A stretch of DNA of 64,000 nucleotides from an uncultured Prevotellaceae bacterium (GTDB taxonomy: Bacteria > Bacteroidota > Bacteroidia > Bacteroidales > Muribaculaceae), in assembly GCA_900318345.1 (NCBI GenBank), contig ONKD01000013.1, forward strand, positions 1 through 64,000, read 5' to 3'. Positions 60,621 through 64,000 of this stretch are shown one piece after another. The notes under the pieces are model-generated. The model worked only from the letters and a program-made list of their open reading frames with translations. It did not search any database and was not told where the DNA came from. Each line of letters opens with the position of its first letter. Position 1 is the stretch's first letter. Both the position numbers and the translations under genes were made by a program.

Positions 60621-61643
60621 GTGAGAATTAGCATTGTAACAACCATATATAAGGCCGAGAAAGACCTTCCGCGCTTGCTGGATTCCATGATGGCATTGAG
60701 GAATCCTGACCTGGAGTTCTACCTGATCGACAATGGCTCTCCTGATCGTTGCGGCGAGATCTGTGCCGAATACGCGAGGAAAGACAGCCGTTTTTTTGTT
60801 CTTACGCTCAAGGAGAACATAGGTTATATCCGTGCCCGCATGTTAGGACTCAAAGAGTGCCATGGTGATTATGTGGGCTTTTGTGACTCTGATGATTATC
60901 TGGAACCTAATGGATATGACCATGCCGCTCAGGTGATTTCAGAGCAGAATTGTGACCTGTACATAACAGCACACATGGTTCACATGGGTGGTGGCGAATT
61001 GTTGATGAAGCCTCCCTATAAGACCGGGCTGTATCAAGATGAATCCATTAATCAAACCATTCTTCCTCAAGCATTTGGCTTCTTGAAGAATAGGGACAGG
61101 CTGCATGGGTACATGTGGAAACAAGTGGTCAGGAAGGATCTTGTCCTTAATGCCGGTATTTCTCTTATTGAGAATTTGAAACCGTGGGAGGATCAAGTTT
61201 TTAACATCGATGTGATAAAACGCTGCCAACGTGTTTATATCGATGATCATGTGATTTATCATTACTTCGCCAATACTGGATCGGTAACGGCCAGTATGAT
61301 TAAAAACTTTGATGCTCACGACTTTTGGCAGAAGACGAGGTCGCTTTATCAAGAAAAGATTAGAAGAGCATCCAAACCGATAGAGCGTCGTGCTACGGCT
61401 AATTCAGCTTTGTTTAATATAGACTTGCTGGTAGTTAGCTTGTGCAGAAAGCATATCACTGCATCACATGAGGTTAAAAATACTTTATCCGCATTGTTCA
61501 ACGGTGATGAAGTGTGGCATCAGATATGTTCTGAATCCAACAATGAGGATTTGAGCAAACGCTTGCTGATTGTCAAGTATTGTTTGAAAGCAAAATTGTA
61601 TCGTCCCCTGTTCTACATCGTTAAGCATAAATTGAGGGGATAA
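60621..61643 (+). CDS. Family 2 glycosyltransferase (GTG start)
   Basis: The start is GTG at 60621, because the fold begins there (RISIVTTIYKAEKDLPRLLD) and no ATG is near. The 340-residue protein has FYLIDNGSPDRCGEICAEYA and the metal site GFCDSDDYLEP (DSDD). The C-terminal half is helical and binds the acceptor. It should add a sugar to the lipid-linked repeat unit. It lies 12 nt after the epimerase and 14 nt before the flippase. Confidence 0.86.
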   Translation: MRISIVTTIYKAEKDLPRLLDSMMALRNPDLEFYLIDNGSPDRCGEICAEYARKDSRFFVLTLKENIGYIRARMLGLKECHGDYVGFCDSDDYLEPNGYDHAAQVISEQNCDLYITAHMVHMGGGELLMKPPYKTGLYQDESINQTILPQAFGFLKNRDRLHGYMWKQVVRKDLVLNAGISLIENLKPWEDQVFNIDVIKRCQRVYIDDHVIYHYFANTGSVTASMIKNFDAHDFWQKTRSLYQEKIRRASKPIERRATANSALFNIDLLVVSLCRKHITASHEVKNTLSALFNGDEVWHQICSESNNEDLSKRLLIVKYCLKAKLYRPLFYIVKHKLRG

Positions 61644-61657
61644 TACTACGATAGCAG

Positions 61658-63184
61658 ATGCAGCCCAGTCGTCAATTCGCAGTAAATACAGTTGCTACCG
61701 CATTGAATCTCGTGATTCAATTTGGTATTAATTTCTTCCTCACTTCTTATCTGGTGAGGACTGTGGGTTCGACGACATTTGGTTTCTGGGGATTGGCTAA
61801 CAGCATTGTGAACTATGCATTAATCGTAACAACTGCACTGAATTCGATGGCAGCGCGGTATATCGGCATCGATTACCATCGGGGTAACATGTCAAAGGCG
61901 AGCGGCTATTTCTCTTCAGTCTTTGTGGCCGATTTACTGTTCGCTTTAATCATCTTATTGCCCAGTTGCATTGCTATCCATTATATTGACAGGCTGATAT
62001 CAGTACCAGCCGATATCGTAACTGAGGTAAAGACATTGTTTTATATTGTTTTCTTCAACATGTGCTGCAATGTCATCTTTGCTGTCTTTGGTTGCGTTTT
62101 TATCATCAAGAATCGACTGGATTTGTCATCGGTGATAACCATCATCTCCAATATCATCAAGGCAACAATATTAATCTTATTATACTGGCTGCTTCGCCCA
62201 TCGATTGTTTATCTTGGCACCGCGACATTGTGCGCGACTATTCTTATTGCGATATCGGGTATCATTTATACTAGGAGACTGACGCCAGAGGTCAAACTAA
62301 ACTATCATTACTCTTCGTTTAAATCAGTTAAGACAATCGTGGCCTCTGGAGTTTGGAATTCATTGAATCAGCTGAGTATAGTTCTATTGCAGGGGCTGGA
62401 TCTGTTAATTGCAAACCTGTTTGTGAGTGCAGCAGCAATGGGCTTGATTTCTGTTGCAGTGATGATTCCGGGAGTGATCTCCACGTGCATCTTCACTCTT
62501 GCCAATGTGTTTACGCCTCGGTTCCTTGAGCTTTATTCGTTGGATAAGTTTGATGATTTATTCCATGAGTTGAAGAATAGCATCAAGTTTTTGACAATTA
62601 TATCCTGTATCCCCATTGGTTTTTTGGTCGCTTTTGGATTGCCTTTCTATCAATTATGGACACCTACAACTGATGTGAAGACAGTTTACTACTTGTCGAT
62701 ATTGGTACTGCTGCCCTTGTTTTCAGGTGGCGCGATTAGCTCTACCAATTATCTTTACACGGTTGCCGATAAAGTGAAGTGGCAAGCTATGGCCTTGATT
62801 TTGACAGGCATTATGAATGTGACAATAGTCTTCATATTGTTGAAAACCACAAATCTTGGTATATATGCGATTGTGGGTGTTAGCGCTGTCATGGGGTTCA
62901 TTCGTAATATCTTCTTTAATGCTCCCCTTGGTGCTTATTGCGTTCATCGTAAATATACGGCACTATGGCCTGAGATGTTCAAGTCCTATATATGCTTAAT
63001 GATCTGCATTGGCATTGGGATGGTTGTAAACCATTTCTTTGATTTAGGAACGTGGCCAAGGCTGATTTTGATAGGAGGTGCTACTGCAATAGTGTCAACC
63101 TATTTTATTTCATTGTTGCTCTTGTCGGCATCTCAACGCAAGCAAATGTTTGCTGGAGCGAAGGCAATTTTGAATAGAAGATAA
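61658..63184 (+). CDS. Polysaccharide repeat-unit flippase (Wzx-like)
   Basis: A 508-residue protein with about 14 membrane helices of the MOP superfamily. The N-terminus FAVNTVATALNLVIQFGINF and the stretch TVGSTTFGFWGLANSIVNY are as in RfbX/Wzx. It should flip lipid-linked repeat units across the inner membrane. Its substrate is the unit built by the glycosyltransferases around it. No Wzy-type polymerase gene is yet seen before the window ends. Confidence 0.88.
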   Translation: MQPSRQFAVNTVATALNLVIQFGINFFLTSYLVRTVGSTTFGFWGLANSIVNYALIVTTALNSMAARYIGIDYHRGNMSKASGYFSSVFVADLLFALIILLPSCIAIHYIDRLISVPADIVTEVKTLFYIVFFNMCCNVIFAVFGCVFIIKNRLDLSSVITIISNIIKATILILLYWLLRPSIVYLGTATLCATILIAISGIIYTRRLTPEVKLNYHYSSFKSVKTIVASGVWNSLNQLSIVLLQGLDLLIANLFVSAAAMGLISVAVMIPGVISTCIFTLANVFTPRFLELYSLDKFDDLFHELKNSIKFLTIISCIPIGFLVAFGLPFYQLWTPTTDVKTVYYLSILVLLPLFSGGAISSTNYLYTVADKVKWQAMALILTGIMNVTIVFILLKTTNLGIYAIVGVSAVMGFIRNIFFNAPLGAYCVHRKYTALWPEMFKSYICLMICIGIGMVVNHFFDLGTWPRLILIGGATAIVSTYFISLLLLSASQRKQMFAGAKAILNRR

Positions 63185-63252
63185 ATTCTCAATTATTTCT
63201 AGTGTCGTCCTTTTTGGAGTGGTTGACTAGAGCCATAATGTGATATTAGTTG

Positions 63253-64000
63253 ATGAAACAGAACAAAAGTCGTGTGCTCTGGATTGATGTTGCAAGAGGC
63301 ATCGGATTGTTGTCCGTGTTTATTGCGCATCTGAGAATCCCTTTCGCTTCTGCTTGGATGCACACGTTTGCAATGCCTCTGTTTTTCTTCTTGAGCGGTC
63401 TGCTTTATCCCGGTTGTGAGAAGTATTCATTCAAGGTGTTTGCTTGGCTGAGGTTTAAAAGACTGGTAATCCCTTATTTCTCTCTTGGTGGGGGTATTGC
63501 TTTGTTCTACTGTTTTGTGTATGCGTGGTATAATGAGCCGGCATCGACTTATCTTGATATGCTCCGTTCTTTCTTAATTCAAGAGCATTATTGGACTGTT
63601 TGGTTTTTAGCGGCACTTTATCTGGTGCAATTGATTTATTATGCCATTGACTGGTGCTTTAACCGATGGCGCGGTGCGGTGACGATTGCTTCACTGGCTT
63701 TGTGCCTATTTGGCTTTTTGAGATATCGTTTAGGATATGGTTCGCTTCCGTGGAATCTTGACGTAGCATTTGTGGCACAATTCTTCTTCCATTTAGGGCA
63801 TCGATTCATGCACATGGAAAAAGTTCGAGACTGGTTTGTGGAACCCATGTCTAATATTAAGTTGGCGACCATTTTGCTGGTCTGCCTACTCGCTAATACT
63901 ATAGCAGCCAAAGCATGCATTATGCTTTCGGGATGTTCACTGGATATGTCAATGGGCCTTTATGGCAATGAGTTAATGACAATGATTGCCGCTGTTGCAG
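63253..64000 (+). CDS. Acyltransferase family 3 membrane protein (partial, runs off the window)
   Basis: The frame is open from ATG at 63253 to the last base (about 249 residues). It starts MKQNKSRVLWIDVARGIGLL, then LRIPFASAWMHTFAMPLFFF followed by LSG, the normal opening of acyltransferase-3 proteins (an Asp-x-x-R-G motif and the helix with F-F-x-L-S-G). Further membrane helices follow, with WTVWFLAALYLVQL. It should O-acetylate (or succinylate) a sugar of the polysaccharide. It lies 68 nt after the flippase in the same operon. The C-terminal part is outside the window. Confidence 0.82.
   Translation, partial: MKQNKSRVLWIDVARGIGLLSVFIAHLRIPFASAWMHTFAMPLFFFLSGLLYPGCEKYSFKVFAWLRFKRLVIPYFSLGGGIALFYCFVYAWYNEPASTYLDMLRSFLIQEHYWTVWFLAALYLVQLIYYAIDWCFNRWRGAVTIASLALCLFGFLRYRLGYGSLPWNLDVAFVAQFFFHLGHRFMHMEKVRDWFVEPMSNIKLATILLVCLLANTIAAKACIMLSGCSLDMSMGLYGNELMTMIAAVA

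Overview
The window looks like chromosome from a gut- or mouth-type member of the Bacteroidales, close to Prevotella or Muribaculaceae in gene content. This is inferred from four things: Bacteroidetes-type promoters (TTTG or TTG, 19-21 nt, then TAnnTTTG) in front of many genes; secreted proteins ending in dockerin repeats or in a short type IX-secretion-like tail; outer-membrane beta-barrel families typical of the phylum; and DUF3667, GlpABC and CDP-glucose genes of Bacteroidetes type. Shine-Dalgarno sequences are mostly absent, as is usual there.

Layout. 1-288: 5' end of an IS1634-like transposase. 632-4675: two secreted proteases of unrelated families (C10 cysteine and M6 metallo), both ending in a dockerin. 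5.0-6.3 kb: a small membrane protein and a lipoprotein. 6.4-14.9 kb: an operon-like run on the minus strand holding five paralogous small membrane proteins, a GH31 alpha-glucosidase and a TonB-receptor-like outer-membrane barrel. 15.2-19.7 kb: dnaB, a UPF0145 gene and an M13 metallopeptidase with a broken 3' end. 20.0-24.1 kb: a second run of three of the same membrane-protein paralogues plus a close paralogue of the outer-membrane barrel. 24.4-27.1 kb: an AGCS amino-acid symporter and a secreted protein with a sorting-like tail. 27.4-37.3 kb: a full glycerophosphodiester and glycerol-3-phosphate locus (porin, GlpQ, GlpT, GlpC, GlpB, GlpA) divergent from a DeoR-family regulator. 37.4-41.0 kb: ApbE, two small barrels, tRNA-Val(UAC) and a DJ-1 protein. 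41.1-46.9 kb: a glycogen/alpha-glucan cluster (GH57, GT4/5, debranching enzyme) and a lipid kinase. 47-49.1 kb: membrane proteins and a ribosomal protein L31 gene broken by a deletion. 49.3-54.4 kb: a 1699-residue leucine-rich-repeat surface protein. 55.1-64.0 kb: a surface-polysaccharide operon making a CDP-6-deoxyhexose, running off the window.

The best candidate for an undescribed system is the pair of clusters at 6.4-14.9 and 20.0-24.1 kb. Eight paralogues share an N-terminal amphipathic helix, membrane hairpins split by a conserved A-x-E-L-L-x-x-x-D linker, and a C-terminal LREL(V/L) helix. Each cluster ends in the same outer-membrane barrel. The function is unknown. Two further genes (M13 peptidase, L31) carry very similar frameshifting deletions of about 45 nt, which are either real decay or an assembly error.
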